From assembly GCF_009688965.1 (NCBI RefSeq), contig NZ_AP021875.1, positions 2,294,001-2,358,000 of the forward strand: a DNA stretch of 64,000 bases, given 5' to 3'. This document shows, piece by piece, positions 10,001-18,258 of this stretch; position 1 is the first letter of the stretch; each line of letters begins with the position of its first letter. The notes beneath the pieces were generated by a model. That model ran no database searches and was not told the DNA's origin. It was given only the letters and a program-made list of their open reading frames with translations. The translations under genes and the position numbers were made by a program. This DNA is from Desulfosarcina widdelii. GTDB taxonomy: Bacteria; Desulfobacterota; Desulfobacteria; Desulfobacterales; Desulfosarcinaceae.

Positions 10001-10869
10001 GCACCACGGGCGGTTTTACCTATATCGGCCAGCCTTTCGCGTACACCGTCTATCCGGCGATCACCATTACCGCGCTCAATAAAGACGGCGACACTACGGA
10101 AAATTATACCGGGGACTGGTGGAAAATCGCCGACGCCACGCTGACCGACAAAACCTACGCCGCCGAAACCGGCACGCTCGACCTGTCCAGCCTTCCTGCC
10201 GGCGACCCGAGCATCTCGGATCTGGGCGGCGGTGTCGGACTGCTGACCTTCAGCGACGGCGGCGGGCTTTCTTTCGTGCGCAATGACACGCCCGACGCGC
10301 CCTTCGATGCCGAGATCAGCCTGTCCATCAATGTTCTGGACGCCGACGGCATCGCCGCGACGGCCAATCCCGTGACCTTCGGTGCCGCCAGCGCCGGCAA
10401 CGGCATCGCCTTTTCCGGGGACGGCAAACAGATGTTCTGGGGTCGGCTGACCCTCCAGAACGCTTACGGATCGGAGCGCGTACCCCTGGCCATGCCCTTC
10501 AGGGCCGAAACCTATGACGGTACGGCGTTCGTCGCCAACACCTTAGGTGACTGCACTTCCGTGGCGCTCAATCTGCTCAGCCTGAGCAACGCAAGCGGTA
10601 CGGTGACCGCCGACAATCCCATCACGGTGGGCTCCGGGAGCAGCAGCGCCAGCCTTTCCAACCCGTTCACGGCCGGGGATGAAGGCCTTGTGTTCAGCGC
10701 GCCCGGCTCGGAAGGCTATATCCAGGTACAGGTCGATCTGTCCTCCCTTCCCTGGCTGCGCTACGACTGGGATGGAGACGGCAGCCTGGAAGGGCCGTCG
10801 GCACGGGCGACCTTCGGGGTCTACAAAGGCAGCCAACACCACATCTACCTCCGCGAAACCTATCGCTGA
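7012..10869 (+). CDS. mshQ: MshQ-like giant secreted protein with two LamG domains
   Basis: A 1285-residue exported protein with signal peptide (LWILVALFIGAVARPCPA). After an N-terminal beta-sandwich region (about 25-190) come two concanavalin-A-like LamG/pentraxin-type domains (about 194-393, starting LVAHYALEGDATDSSGNGHNG; and 407-611, starting LAEWRFDECAYEGSA). The C-terminal half (612-1285) is the MshQ-type region with many spaced cysteines. MshQ closes the MSHA operon in Vibrio. LamG modules commonly bind glycans, so an adhesive role at the pilus tip or surface is plausible but inferred. ATG 7012 overlaps mshP by 4 nt. Confidence 0.85.
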   Translation: MKRISVSNAPGLWILVALFIGAVARPCPAATETVLDTFSTVSYSNQDGTASWSTDWLEENDDNAPGSGWISIHSGSDSLRIRGANHSSSVAIRRGVDLSRATSAVFSFDYDRTPFNSWWDSLTVEISDNGGSTWDTVVTIGWLGSTSGSWNDDISAYRSAETWIRFVASGSLSPNERVYIDNVRIAYEVPDAAQLVAHYALEGDATDSSGNGHNGSSQGTVAYQRAKICDGVQLDGNGYLTVPDNSDFDLPDALTMMAWIHPDTLSVADHTEGLYCFLSKDTNSEFHVQSDGALYWWWQDDNLTTPSGVIDVDVWTHVAFVYSRSEGSARVFVNGVQIANQAYNSAFPVNNDSLYIGTDITTGGGEVSARRFYGSIDEVRIYDGALTEAQVVEQMNETDPCALPTPLAEWRFDECAYEGSAPLAEDTQGSYDLVAQGVVESEPAGVVGRAAMADRSTDYFLAGTDVPMTGDWTVSTWFRMPFTHTEGSRYHVLGAMAGGGNDLMWVDRNASYRWGGWANSVSATGSFRFSTLGDGWHHMVLIAASGRTDLHIDGVFTDSISLQPSGDLHYVGNSYEQAGGEEGFRADLDEFLVFSGALSADQIQSLYQLQSAGLNLDGTTREEILCAAAIDHYEIVHDSAALTCVPETVTVRACIDADCTELYADDITIDLSPAGWIGGDSQTLSGGSGTFRLRHTTPETVTLSVSSQNPSADNASQCVDGSGGSSCSLMFYEAGFIFDVPDMTSCSSAENIRIAAVRADATGEQCVGDDSFADTTRIVYFWSGYQEPATGTHTVSVNGGAVAGASPGTAVSISFDAQAESLLSVSYDDAGRVELSARFDGTGDETGLTMVGSDSFVAVPDHLEVTATTDGTTALDNTTSEGDPHWPAGEDFVVAVSGVCADGSVTPNFAATTNFSVAAANPAPGVFSGGPLAESDYGGGTVTGTAAYSEVGTVTLKAEVSDYLGTGIDITGTAVVGRFTPYSFAASPNSPEFAPGCTTGGFTYIGQPFAYTVYPAITITALNKDGDTTENYTGDWWKIADATLTDKTYAAETGTLDLSSLPAGDPSISDLGGGVGLLTFSDGGGLSFVRNDTPDAPFDAEISLSINVLDADGIAATANPVTFGAASAGNGIAFSGDGKQMFWGRLTLQNAYGSERVPLAMPFRAETYDGTAFVANTLGDCTSVALNLLSLSNASGTVTADNPITVGSGSSSASLSNPFTAGDEGLVFSAPGSEGYIQVQVDLSSLPWLRYDWDGDGSLEGPSARATFGVYKGSQHHIYLRETYR

Positions 10870-10920
10870 CCCAACTCGCCATAAAAATTGCCATCGACTT
10901 GTCTATAGCACGGTCTTGCT

Positions 10921-10949
10921 TTGACTTACCGGGCCAATATGCTAATAAT
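10921..10949 (+). promoter_or_regulatory. Sigma-70-like promoter for the lipoprotein gene
   Basis: TTGACT at 10921-10926 and AATAAT at 10944-10949 are separated by 17 bp, a close match to the -35/-10 consensus. It lies in the 164-bp gap after the msh operon, about 85 bp upstream of the DUF4136 lipoprotein start. This suggests the next two genes are transcribed independently of the pilus operon. Confidence 0.5.
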
Positions 10950-11033
10950 GAGAGCCATCTATGGGGCGACGGCTTTGGGCGGCGAGCCGGTTCGCCGCCG
11001 ATCCATGAAAATCCGGATGTGGAGAATCTCGAT

Positions 11034-11582
11034 ATGAAATTCACGTGGACAACCCTACTAATAGTGGCACTGATCGCAGGATGCTCGGGCATCCAGGTCA
11101 GCCAGGACTATGACCCGGCAACGGGTTTCGGTTCTCTGGAAAGTTTTCGATGGGAAACGACGGTTCAGGAAAGCACCGGCGATCCGCGCCTCGACAATCC
11201 GCTGCGGGACAACCGCATCCGCAGCGCGGTGGAACGGGTGCTGAAGGAAAAGGGCTTTGCCCCGTCGGAAGGCGCAGGGGCGACCTTTTTGATTCGCTAT
11301 CGGGAGACACTGAATAAAAAGCTCGAATCCGCTGGCGGCATCGGATTCGGCATCGGCAGTTACGGCCGCCACGGCGGGGTCGCCATCGGCACCGGCAACA
11401 ACTTGCGAGAAACCGAGGATGCTTCGCTGATCATCGATTTTCTGGACCCCGAATCGAAAACCCTGCTCTGGCGCGGCACCGGGACCCGGCGTTTCAAAGA
11501 ATACGACGACCCGGCCAAAGCCAGCCGGGACATCAACCAGTTGGTTGAAAAGATCCTTGAACAATTTCCCCCGAAAACCTGA
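11034..11582 (+). CDS. DUF4136-type lipoprotein
   Basis: A 182-residue lipoprotein with lipobox LIAGC at residues 14-18. GGAG precedes ATG 11034; the frame is open upstream but without a better start. The mature part fits the DUF4136 pattern: an early SQDYDPATGF...FRWE, a glycine-rich middle (GGIGFGIGSYGRHGG) and the C-terminal LLWRGTGTRRF. These proteins are envelope lipoproteins of unknown function. It stands between the pilus operon and a large membrane protein gene in the same direction. Confidence 0.8.
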   Translation: MKFTWTTLLIVALIAGCSGIQVSQDYDPATGFGSLESFRWETTVQESTGDPRLDNPLRDNRIRSAVERVLKEKGFAPSEGAGATFLIRYRETLNKKLESAGGIGFGIGSYGRHGGVAIGTGNNLRETEDASLIIDFLDPESKTLLWRGTGTRRFKEYDDPAKASRDINQLVEKILEQFPPKT

Positions 11583-11638
11583 CGACCACCGACCGTCGTC
11601 CACACAAGCGCTCCCTTGGGACGGATCAGGGAGGACCA

Positions 11639-14600
11639 TTGAGCCTGTTCTTCGATAAACGCGACCGCGATCTTCTGAAAATCGTCAATACTGTTCGATC
11701 CCGATCCACGCCGCAAACCGTGGGACGCAAGGGATTGTATCCCTGGTTCCATCCCCACGGCATCAAGGAACTGTCCGAATCCCGGGGGCTGCGCATCGCC
11801 TACTCCGTCGTCCATCTTTTCGAATCGCTGGAAGCCGGGGACCTGGAGGATCGTCTCAACGCCCTGCGCAGCCTGCGCGACGAAGTCCTGCACGCCTCTG
11901 CCGGCAGCATGCCCAAAAATGCAGCCCGGGTGCTGTTGTCCATCATGAAAGACCTGGTGCGAACCCACGGCAACGAAACCGAACAGCTCAAACTGGCCCA
12001 CGATTTCAGGCGGGTGGCCAGCGGCAAGCCCAGCGTCATCAGAAAAATGCTGCACCGATATCACCTCCTCGAAATGCCGGAGGAGTGGAACCAGCTCGCC
12101 TTCGACGATCATGTCCACGACATCAACACCAAGGGCCGCAAATCGATCTCCCATCTGGTCATGGATGCCTGGATCAAAGGCATCCGCCGCCTGCGGGTCA
12201 TCTACTACAACTACATCGACTCCCCGTCGGCCGCCGAACTTCTCGAAGCGGCCCAGATCATGGGCGTGGACGTCCGCATCGGCATCGAGTTCTCGGCGCG
12301 CTTCCGGGGGCAGTACATCCAGCTCATCTGGGTCCCGCGCGGTTTTTCCGACCCGCAGTCCTTCCTCTGTTTTCTGGCGGAAGAACCGGTCCGGCGGTTG
12401 ATGGATCAGGGCCGGGCCGTCACAAGCTACCGCCAGCAATACATTCTGAAAATGCTGGATTCTTTTAACCGCAGGCATCGAACGGGCATCAACGCCGACC
12501 TGGATATTGACCTGCACCCGCTGGATGCCAACGATTTTTTGCGGTTTGTGCGGCCGGGGCAGCCTTCCATCCTGCACCTGGCCAAATACATCCATACCCG
12601 GCTGCTGCCGCTGATGCGCGAAAAAATGGATGGCCTGCGAAAGGCCTACAAAAGCGCCGACGGGAAAGAACGCAAGCAAATAGAGTCCCGGGTGCAGCGA
12701 ATGAACGAGCTGGATTCGGAAGTCATCGTACAGCGGTTTTTAAAACCGTCGGCCAATCCGGAAATCCCCGACCCCAACCGGGTCATCGAGGACCCCGAAG
12801 CCCCGGAACTGCTCTCTTTAACCCCCAGGCAGCTTCTGGACCGGGTCACCCATCTGCAGGCCGGGTACCGGATCACCCTGAACCTGACCGATCTCCTGCC
12901 CGAAGATGTGGTGGAAATTCTCTATGACTGTGAAGGCCTGGTCAACCGGCTGGAAATATTCAACCTCAAGGACTATACATCCGGAAAAACGGCTCACATC
13001 AAAGAAATCAGCGAACTGCAGCTCGCCCTCAATGAAAACAACACCATCAACTTGAAGCGGCTGATCCGCGGAATTATCGGCAGGCTGGCCACCGGCGACC
13101 CCTTTCCGGGGAAATCGGAACGGATCGAAAAGCTGGGGATTATCCTCCACGACATTTCCGTCTTTTCGGCCATGTACGGCTCCATGCATCTCGAGCCCCG
13201 CATCGGCAGCGACTCCACCGGCCACTCCAGCCTGATGTACGGTATGGGACTGGCCATCATGGATACCCTCCCTTCCGATGCCCGCCGGCTGTGCAATCGC
13301 CGCAGCCAGGAGATGCGCGAAGATGCGTCCTGCCCGATGGACCTCTCCGCAAACAGCCCCCCGAAGGCCATGCGCAGCATCATTCCATTCAGGATACCGG
13401 TCTACAAACGCATCACCCATATTCCCTATACCAGTCCCATCGGGTCCCGGGGCATTTACCAGCGGCTGGCCCACCATCTGCCTGTATTGGGGCGGCTGGG
13501 GAAAACCCGTCAGTTGGACTGGCTTGTCCAGCCCCACCTCACCCGTATGGATCCGGAAGGCAACATCGTCACCCTGGGCGGCATCTCCGACCGATCCGAG
13601 AACTGCCTGAGCCTGGAAAGCGAACCCACTGTTGAACGGACGCGGGTTTCGCCATTCTACCTGAACAGCAAGCTCGTCAACGGGTTGAAGATTCTCATGG
13701 GCTTCATTCCCGCTTTTCTCTCCTTCTACCTGACCAACTCCTGGTGGGTGTTGGCGTATCTGGGAGCCTTCATCTGGTTCGGAATCACGGGGTTGAGAAA
13801 TATTGTCCAGTCGGTGCTGGGCGGCGGCGGCTTCCGTCGCACACCGCTTTTAAACTGGAAGGATTATGTGAACTGGATCCGGATATCCGACTCGCTGCTG
13901 TATACCGGATTTTCGGTACCCCTGCTGGACTATTTGATCAAAACGCTCCTTTTGGACCGCTTCATGGGCATCACCACAACGACCCATCCTATTACCCTGT
14001 ACACGATCATGGCCATTGCCAACGGCTGCTACCTGTCCAGCCACAATCTTATCCGGGGACTGCCCAAAGGGGCCGTTTACGGCAATTTCTTCCGCAGCCT
14101 TTTGTCTATCCCCATCGCCGTGGCGTTCAATACGCTCATCGGCACCCTATTGGGGATGTTCGGTGTTGCGGCCGTTGACGCTCACCTGCAAAAATGGGCC
14201 GCCGTCATATCCAAAGGGGCGTCGGACACCGTGGCCGGCGTCATCGAAGGGACGGCCGACCGGTTCGCCAACATCAAAACCCGCTTCCAGGATTATGCCC
14301 ATACCCTGAACCAACTGTTTCATATCTACAGCGAATTGGAAGCCCTGCTGCCCGAATTGAACGTCGGGGAAACCCTGGAGGCCATCGGCAACGACCGCAA
14401 GGAGGTCCATGCCGACGCCAGGGATCTGGAAAAACTCATTATCATCGGGTCGTTGGATTTGCTCTATTTCTGGATGTACCAACCCCGTGCCCGCACGGCC
14501 CTCAAGTACCTGACCCAAACGCTTTCGGACGAAGAGAAACGGATTCTGGCGGACTGCCAGGCCATCTTGAAGCGGGAACGGGAAATCAGTCAGATGTTCA

Positions 14601-14725
14601 TCGACGGGGTGATGGGAATGGATTTCTCCAAGGGACTCTCGTTTTACCTGCAGTGTTGGCCGGGTTATCTGAAAATCACGGACAGGCTGTTGAAACCGGC
14701 AGACGCTTCGGAAAAGGCGGCCTGA
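11639..14725 (+). CDS. Large membrane protein of unknown function (1028 residues)
   Basis: Not recognised. TTG 11639 is the likely start because GGGAGG lies 5 nt before it. The first 680 residues look soluble and mixed alpha/beta, with segments such as RVIYYNYIDSPSAAELLEAA and MHLEPRIGSDSTGHSSLMYG that could belong to a catalytic fold. Residues about 682-845 hold a cluster of four to five hydrophobic helices, starting VNGLKILMGFIPAFLSFYL. After this comes an amphipathic stretch with apolipoprotein-like character (KGASDTVAGVIEGTADRFANIK) and a helical C-terminal domain. Inner membrane location is likely. It could be a membrane-tethered enzyme or signalling protein; no function is proposed. Confidence 0.75.
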   Translation: MSLFFDKRDRDLLKIVNTVRSRSTPQTVGRKGLYPWFHPHGIKELSESRGLRIAYSVVHLFESLEAGDLEDRLNALRSLRDEVLHASAGSMPKNAARVLLSIMKDLVRTHGNETEQLKLAHDFRRVASGKPSVIRKMLHRYHLLEMPEEWNQLAFDDHVHDINTKGRKSISHLVMDAWIKGIRRLRVIYYNYIDSPSAAELLEAAQIMGVDVRIGIEFSARFRGQYIQLIWVPRGFSDPQSFLCFLAEEPVRRLMDQGRAVTSYRQQYILKMLDSFNRRHRTGINADLDIDLHPLDANDFLRFVRPGQPSILHLAKYIHTRLLPLMREKMDGLRKAYKSADGKERKQIESRVQRMNELDSEVIVQRFLKPSANPEIPDPNRVIEDPEAPELLSLTPRQLLDRVTHLQAGYRITLNLTDLLPEDVVEILYDCEGLVNRLEIFNLKDYTSGKTAHIKEISELQLALNENNTINLKRLIRGIIGRLATGDPFPGKSERIEKLGIILHDISVFSAMYGSMHLEPRIGSDSTGHSSLMYGMGLAIMDTLPSDARRLCNRRSQEMREDASCPMDLSANSPPKAMRSIIPFRIPVYKRITHIPYTSPIGSRGIYQRLAHHLPVLGRLGKTRQLDWLVQPHLTRMDPEGNIVTLGGISDRSENCLSLESEPTVERTRVSPFYLNSKLVNGLKILMGFIPAFLSFYLTNSWWVLAYLGAFIWFGITGLRNIVQSVLGGGGFRRTPLLNWKDYVNWIRISDSLLYTGFSVPLLDYLIKTLLLDRFMGITTTTHPITLYTIMAIANGCYLSSHNLIRGLPKGAVYGNFFRSLLSIPIAVAFNTLIGTLLGMFGVAAVDAHLQKWAAVISKGASDTVAGVIEGTADRFANIKTRFQDYAHTLNQLFHIYSELEALLPELNVGETLEAIGNDRKEVHADARDLEKLIIIGSLDLLYFWMYQPRARTALKYLTQTLSDEEKRILADCQAILKREREISQMFIDGVMGMDFSKGLSFYLQCWPGYLKITDRLLKPADASEKAA

Positions 14726-14781
14726 CCGGCTGGCCGGCCGCAACCGCCAAGCGGCGGACATCGGCTTTCAGATAAAGGTGA

Positions 14782-15060
14782 TCATTGATCTTCTGGGGGC
14801 TTGCTCCAAAACCGCCACCATTCGGTCCGTTCCCATTGCCAGCCCTTGTCCTTCATACACTGGCGGATCAGGCGCATCTCGTCATACTGGTCGTAGGTAT
14901 CGGGTTCGTCGCGAATGCCTTCCCGGACCCACTTTTCACAGGCTTCATGGTCGATGGTCCACTCCCGGTCGCTTTTCTCAGGGTGGTAGGGTTTATGGGT
15001 ACAGGAGACAACAACCAATGACATTGCCGCTATCGCCAGCCAGATAATTCTCTTTTTCAT
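14782..15060 (-). CDS. Small lipoprotein with a cysteine pair
   Basis: A 92-residue lipoprotein: lipobox VVVSC at residues 16-20, then a short domain very rich in Trp, Glu and Asp with two more cysteines (DHEACEKW and IRQCMKDKGW). The Cys pair could form one disulfide. Its ATG overlaps the stop of the DsbA-like thioredoxin gene (ATGA), so the two are translated together. The coupling suggests it is a partner or substrate of that thioredoxin; this is inference. Confidence 0.7.
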   Translation of the reverse strand: MKKRIIWLAIAAMSLVVVSCTHKPYHPEKSDREWTIDHEACEKWVREGIRDEPDTYDQYDEMRLIRQCMKDKGWQWERTEWWRFWSKPPEDQ

Positions 15061-15899
15061 GGCTTTGCCTTTTTTTCAAGTTCCTGCGAGATCAGGGCGG
15101 GAAGGTTTCCGATTTGTCGGTTTTGGATTCGCTTTCCGTTCAGGAACACCGAAGGCGTTCCGGTTACCCCTACTTGTCGACCGTTGGCGACATCTTCCGT
15201 GATGATCTTTTGAATCTGTTCCGAGGCCCGGTCCCGGTTAAATTTTTCCATATCCAGATTCAGGCCGGTGGCAATTTCCGTGATCTTCTCTTCACTGAGC
15301 TGATCGTGATTTTCCAGCAGCAGGCCGTGAAACTCCCAGAATTTTCCCTGGTTGCCCGCGGCCAGGGCTGCCGCGGCCCCCTGATTGGCAAGGGGATGGC
15401 TGGAAAGCGGGAAATGTTTGATCGCATAGTTGAGATCGTCGGGATAGATGTCCAGCAACTGGTGGGTAAAACGCTCCAGGCGCGCGCAGTACGGGCACTG
15501 GTAATCGTCGAAGACTACGAGGGTGACGCCGGCATCCTTCGGTCCCTTGACCGCCCTGCCCGTCAGGTCGATGGCGTAAATCCGGCTGAATTGGACAATG
15601 TTGATCCGGGCCGGTTTTGCCGCGGTGAGTACCAGGCGGTCTTCGGGCTGATAGGCAATCCGGTCGAATCGCCCATCGAGGGGAATGCGGTCCAAAACGG
15701 CCTTATCTTCGGTCGAATAGATCAGCACCGCCTCGGGGGTGAGAAGAAAAACCAACTCTGCGGCTGGATCGGCGGCAACATCCAGAACGGTCCCGTCGAT
15801 ATCGGCCTTGAGAATGCTTTTGTATTCGAAGGCCGCCTGCAATCCGGCCGGAGCCAGAATGAGCATGATCACTATAATCCACTTTACACGCTTGAACAT
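15057..15899 (-). CDS. Periplasmic DsbA-like thioredoxin-fold protein
   Basis: A 280-residue exported protein. The start at 15899 has AGGAGG just before it (short spacing) and gives a normal signal peptide (VKWIIVIMLILAPAGLQA). Residues about 22-115 form a beta-rich domain, and the C-terminal half is a DsbA/DsbG-like thioredoxin fold with redox motif CPYC in FDDYQCPYCARLE and the cis-proline loop GVTGTPSVFLNG. It resembles thiol oxidoreductases of the DSBA family that handle disulfides of secreted proteins. An alternative start at 15974 adds 25 residues without a good ribosome site. Confidence 0.85.
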   Translation of the reverse strand: MFKRVKWIIVIMLILAPAGLQAAFEYKSILKADIDGTVLDVAADPAAELVFLLTPEAVLIYSTEDKAVLDRIPLDGRFDRIAYQPEDRLVLTAAKPARINIVQFSRIYAIDLTGRAVKGPKDAGVTLVVFDDYQCPYCARLERFTHQLLDIYPDDLNYAIKHFPLSSHPLANQGAAAALAAGNQGKFWEFHGLLLENHDQLSEEKITEIATGLNLDMEKFNRDRASEQIQKIITEDVANGRQVGVTGTPSVFLNGKRIQNRQIGNLPALISQELEKKAKP

Positions 15900-16009
15900 A
15901 ACCCTCCTTGCCATCAGATGTTCCGTCATTCCGGCGGCTTTTCCGCCCGGTCGATCCCTCTTGAACCCGACCATTGCCAGCGAATTGAATAATGATCAAG
16001 AATACAACG

Positions 16010-16046
16010 AAAAAGTGGCCCGGTGCAAGTTGCACGGCCCACTTTT
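16010..16046 (-). terminator. Rho-independent terminator-like hairpin
   Basis: AAAAGTGG...TGCAA pairs with TTGCA...CCACTTTT in an imperfect long stem around a small loop, with T-runs on both sides (TTTCTTTTTTT on plus, CTTTTTCG on minus). It lies about 170 bp downstream of the MBL-fold gene and about 110 bp upstream of the DsbA-like gene, both on the minus strand, so it most likely ends the MBL transcript. Confidence 0.6.
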
Positions 16047-16212
16047 CTTTTTTTAATACGCGTAGAATCAGCGTCGTTATCATATAGCGTAGAGGCGTAG
16101 TTCACCCGCGCCCAAACCGACAAAGGCGGGGATAAACCCCACCACTACATTCGTACCACGCACAGAAAACCCCATGAGCATCCCGTAGTTCCACAAGCAT
16201 GGGCGAACTGGA

Positions 16213-17169
16213 TCAGGCGCTGAACGTCAACTTGGTGCCGGACATATTCAGGACGAAACTGTCCGGCATCTCTTTTTCGATCATTTGAATGGCCTGTCGA
16301 CCGGTACAGTGGGTGGGAACGATGTAGGTCGGGTTGACAGCCTTCAGCGCATCGATGGTCGGCTGGATCACCGTGTCCACATCCATACCGGAAAGATGAA
16401 AGCCGCCCATGACGGCCATGACCTTATCCACGCCGGTAACCTCTTTGGCATGGGCGACGGTATTGACAATCCCGGCGTGGGCGCATCCGGAAAGCACGAC
16501 CAGCCCTTTGCCCTTGACGTTGAAAACGATGGCCGAGTCGTCGTCGAAGGGATCCTGCTGCTCCTGGCCGTCGATTTCACAGTACAGATTGGGCGCCCCC
16601 TTTTCAAAGGCCGTAGTCCGGGGTATCTGTCCCAGAAAGGCTCCGGCATGGTCGAGCATGGCATAGGGCTGCTCGGTATCCACCACGGCCGCCCCGGCAC
16701 TTTCCGCCTTCTCACGGGTAAAGGCTGGGAAAATGAGTTTAAAATCATCTGAAATCTTGAGAAAACGCGGATTCCTGAAGGCTGCCGGATGCAGCACCAG
16801 GGGAACATCGGTCTTGCCGGTGCGTTTCACCAGCTCATGAATACCGCCAACGTGGTCCAGGTGGCCGTGGGACAACGCCATGGACTCGACACGGGTGAGA
16901 TCCGCCCCAAGGGCATCGGCGTTGAACGCCGCCCCATGCTCCGAGAAACCGAAGTCGAAAAGCATGCAGCGGGACGCCTCTCCTTCGGTCACCGTTACCA
17001 GCGAGGAAAAGCCGTGCTCGGCCAGAATGCTGTTTTTCACCTCCAGGCCCACCAGCGGCATGGCCCGCTGAATCACCTCGCTGTTGTCCTGCTGCGTCAG
17101 ATCGATGGTATTGTCCTGCAGCGTCAGAATTTCGACCCGATCCACTTCTCTGAGATCAATCGTGCTCAT
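16213..17169 (-). CDS. Metallo-beta-lactamase-fold hydrolase, dihydropterin-synthase-like subgroup
   Basis: A 318-residue soluble MBL-fold enzyme. The metal-binding motif HGHLDHVGG lies near residues 101-109, with GCAHAGI near 230 and GGFHLSG as further motif regions. The layout matches the subgroup named after archaeal 7,8-dihydropterin-6-yl-methyl-ribofuranosylaminobenzene phosphate synthase, which is present in many anaerobes with unclear function. GGGGAGAGAGG precedes the ATG. It is transcribed alone, with a hairpin terminator downstream and 386 bp of non-coding DNA upstream. Substrate unknown. Confidence 0.85.
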   Translation of the reverse strand: MSTIDLREVDRVEILTLQDNTIDLTQQDNSEVIQRAMPLVGLEVKNSILAEHGFSSLVTVTEGEASRCMLFDFGFSEHGAAFNADALGADLTRVESMALSHGHLDHVGGIHELVKRTGKTDVPLVLHPAAFRNPRFLKISDDFKLIFPAFTREKAESAGAAVVDTEQPYAMLDHAGAFLGQIPRTTAFEKGAPNLYCEIDGQEQQDPFDDDSAIVFNVKGKGLVVLSGCAHAGIVNTVAHAKEVTGVDKVMAVMGGFHLSGMDVDTVIQPTIDALKAVNPTYIVPTHCTGRQAIQMIEKEMPDSFVLNMSGTKLTFSA

Positions 17170-17555
17170 CCTCTCTCCCCTATTGCGGTTTCAGTTTAGT
17201 CGTCAGTACCTTTTGGGCAAATGCACACAAGCATTTATCCCGGACGAGCAGAGATGTCAAGATCCGCGAAATAACCGCAATTGTTCTTGACCCTGGAGTG
17301 TGCGTACCCGTGCCGCTGGCAAGTAGCTGCTGGCAGGCAAACGTTTTCGAGGCGGTCTGGACGGTCATGTATCCATTTACGAATCTGTAAAATTGAATTT
17401 TTGAAATGCGGAACAGCTTTGTCCTTAAAATCTGTAAATCGGAGAAAAATTAGTGGGCCACAAGATATTGGGTTGAATGATGTTCAACTTGATAACAAGC
17501 ATGAATTCCTGAAAATCGACACTGTTGTCCGCATGCTTGCCACCGTTTAAAATAT
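17170..17555. other. Intergenic region without recognisable gene
   Basis: This 386-bp gap lies between the MBL-fold gene and the CBS-domain gene, both on the minus strand. No reading frame with a ribosome site, tRNA-like fold or clear terminator was seen. It should hold the promoter of the MBL gene, but no convincing -35/-10 pair could be chosen. Confidence 0.4.
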
Positions 17556-18224
17556 TCATCGTGTGCCTATATCTTCGCCAGCAGGATCGATCAACTCGAA
17601 CCCCATCTCACGCAGTTTTTGTTTGAGATGGGATATATTTTTGGATAGAAGGTAAGGAAAAACAGCCCATCTACCCGGCCGCCATTGCCGGTAGACTAGG
17701 ATCGATCCGAAAGGGATATTCTCTTTGATCATGGCGTTCACAATATTCCCCATCTCAGTGAAATCTTCATCAACCACAATGCCCAGCAAGCTGCCGGGTT
17801 CTTTGATTCCCAGAACTCGGATGAAGGCATTCAACAGGTCCCGATCCGATATGATTCCCATCAGGGCATGATTTTCATTCACCACTGGAAAGGCGCCGAC
17901 CCGTTTTTTTTCCATCAGCAGCAGTGCATCCTGAATGGTCGACGAAAGAGAAAGATAAATTGGATTGTGCGTCATCACATTTTGAACACGAACCGATGTC
18001 TGTACTTCCGCGTCGGTCCCACGGTCACCGAATTCATGGAAATATGTCGATCCCAGGGCACTGCGCAAATCCCGATCGCTAATCATTCCGACGAGTACAT
18101 TGTCCGCTTGAACCACCGGCAGATGACGGCACCGGTGACGGATCATCAGGGCCCTCGCTCTGGCGATGTCTTCTTTGGGTTCGATGGTGATAACCTTGGT
18201 GGTCATAAAATTATGGACAAACAT
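17556..18224 (-). CDS. Tandem CBS-domain regulatory protein
   Basis: A 222-residue cytoplasmic protein with two CBS domains ([21 protein letters not shown]..., about residues 5-65; and [22 protein letters not shown]..., about 78-140), each ending in the [16 protein letters not shown] motif. A C-terminal ACT-like part follows. CBS pairs bind adenine nucleotides and report energy state. GGAGGT precedes ATG 18224. It follows the CoA-transferase/GNAT gene by 34 bp in the same operon, so it may sense adenylates for that enzyme or for acetate metabolism; this link is inferred. Confidence 0.88.
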   Translation of the reverse strand: MFVHNFMTTKVITIEPKEDIARARALMIRHRCRHLPVVQADNVLVGMISDRDLRSALGSTYFHEFGDRGTDAEVQTSVRVQNVMTHNPIYLSLSSTIQDALLLMEKKRVGAFPVVNENHALMGIISDRDLLNAFIRVLGIKEPGSLLGIVVDEDFTEMGNIVNAMIKENIPFGSILVYRQWRPGRWAVFPYLLSKNISHLKQKLREMGFELIDPAGEDIGTR

Positions 18225-18258
18225 AGGCACCTCCATGCGTTTTCGGCGGTTTGCCAAA

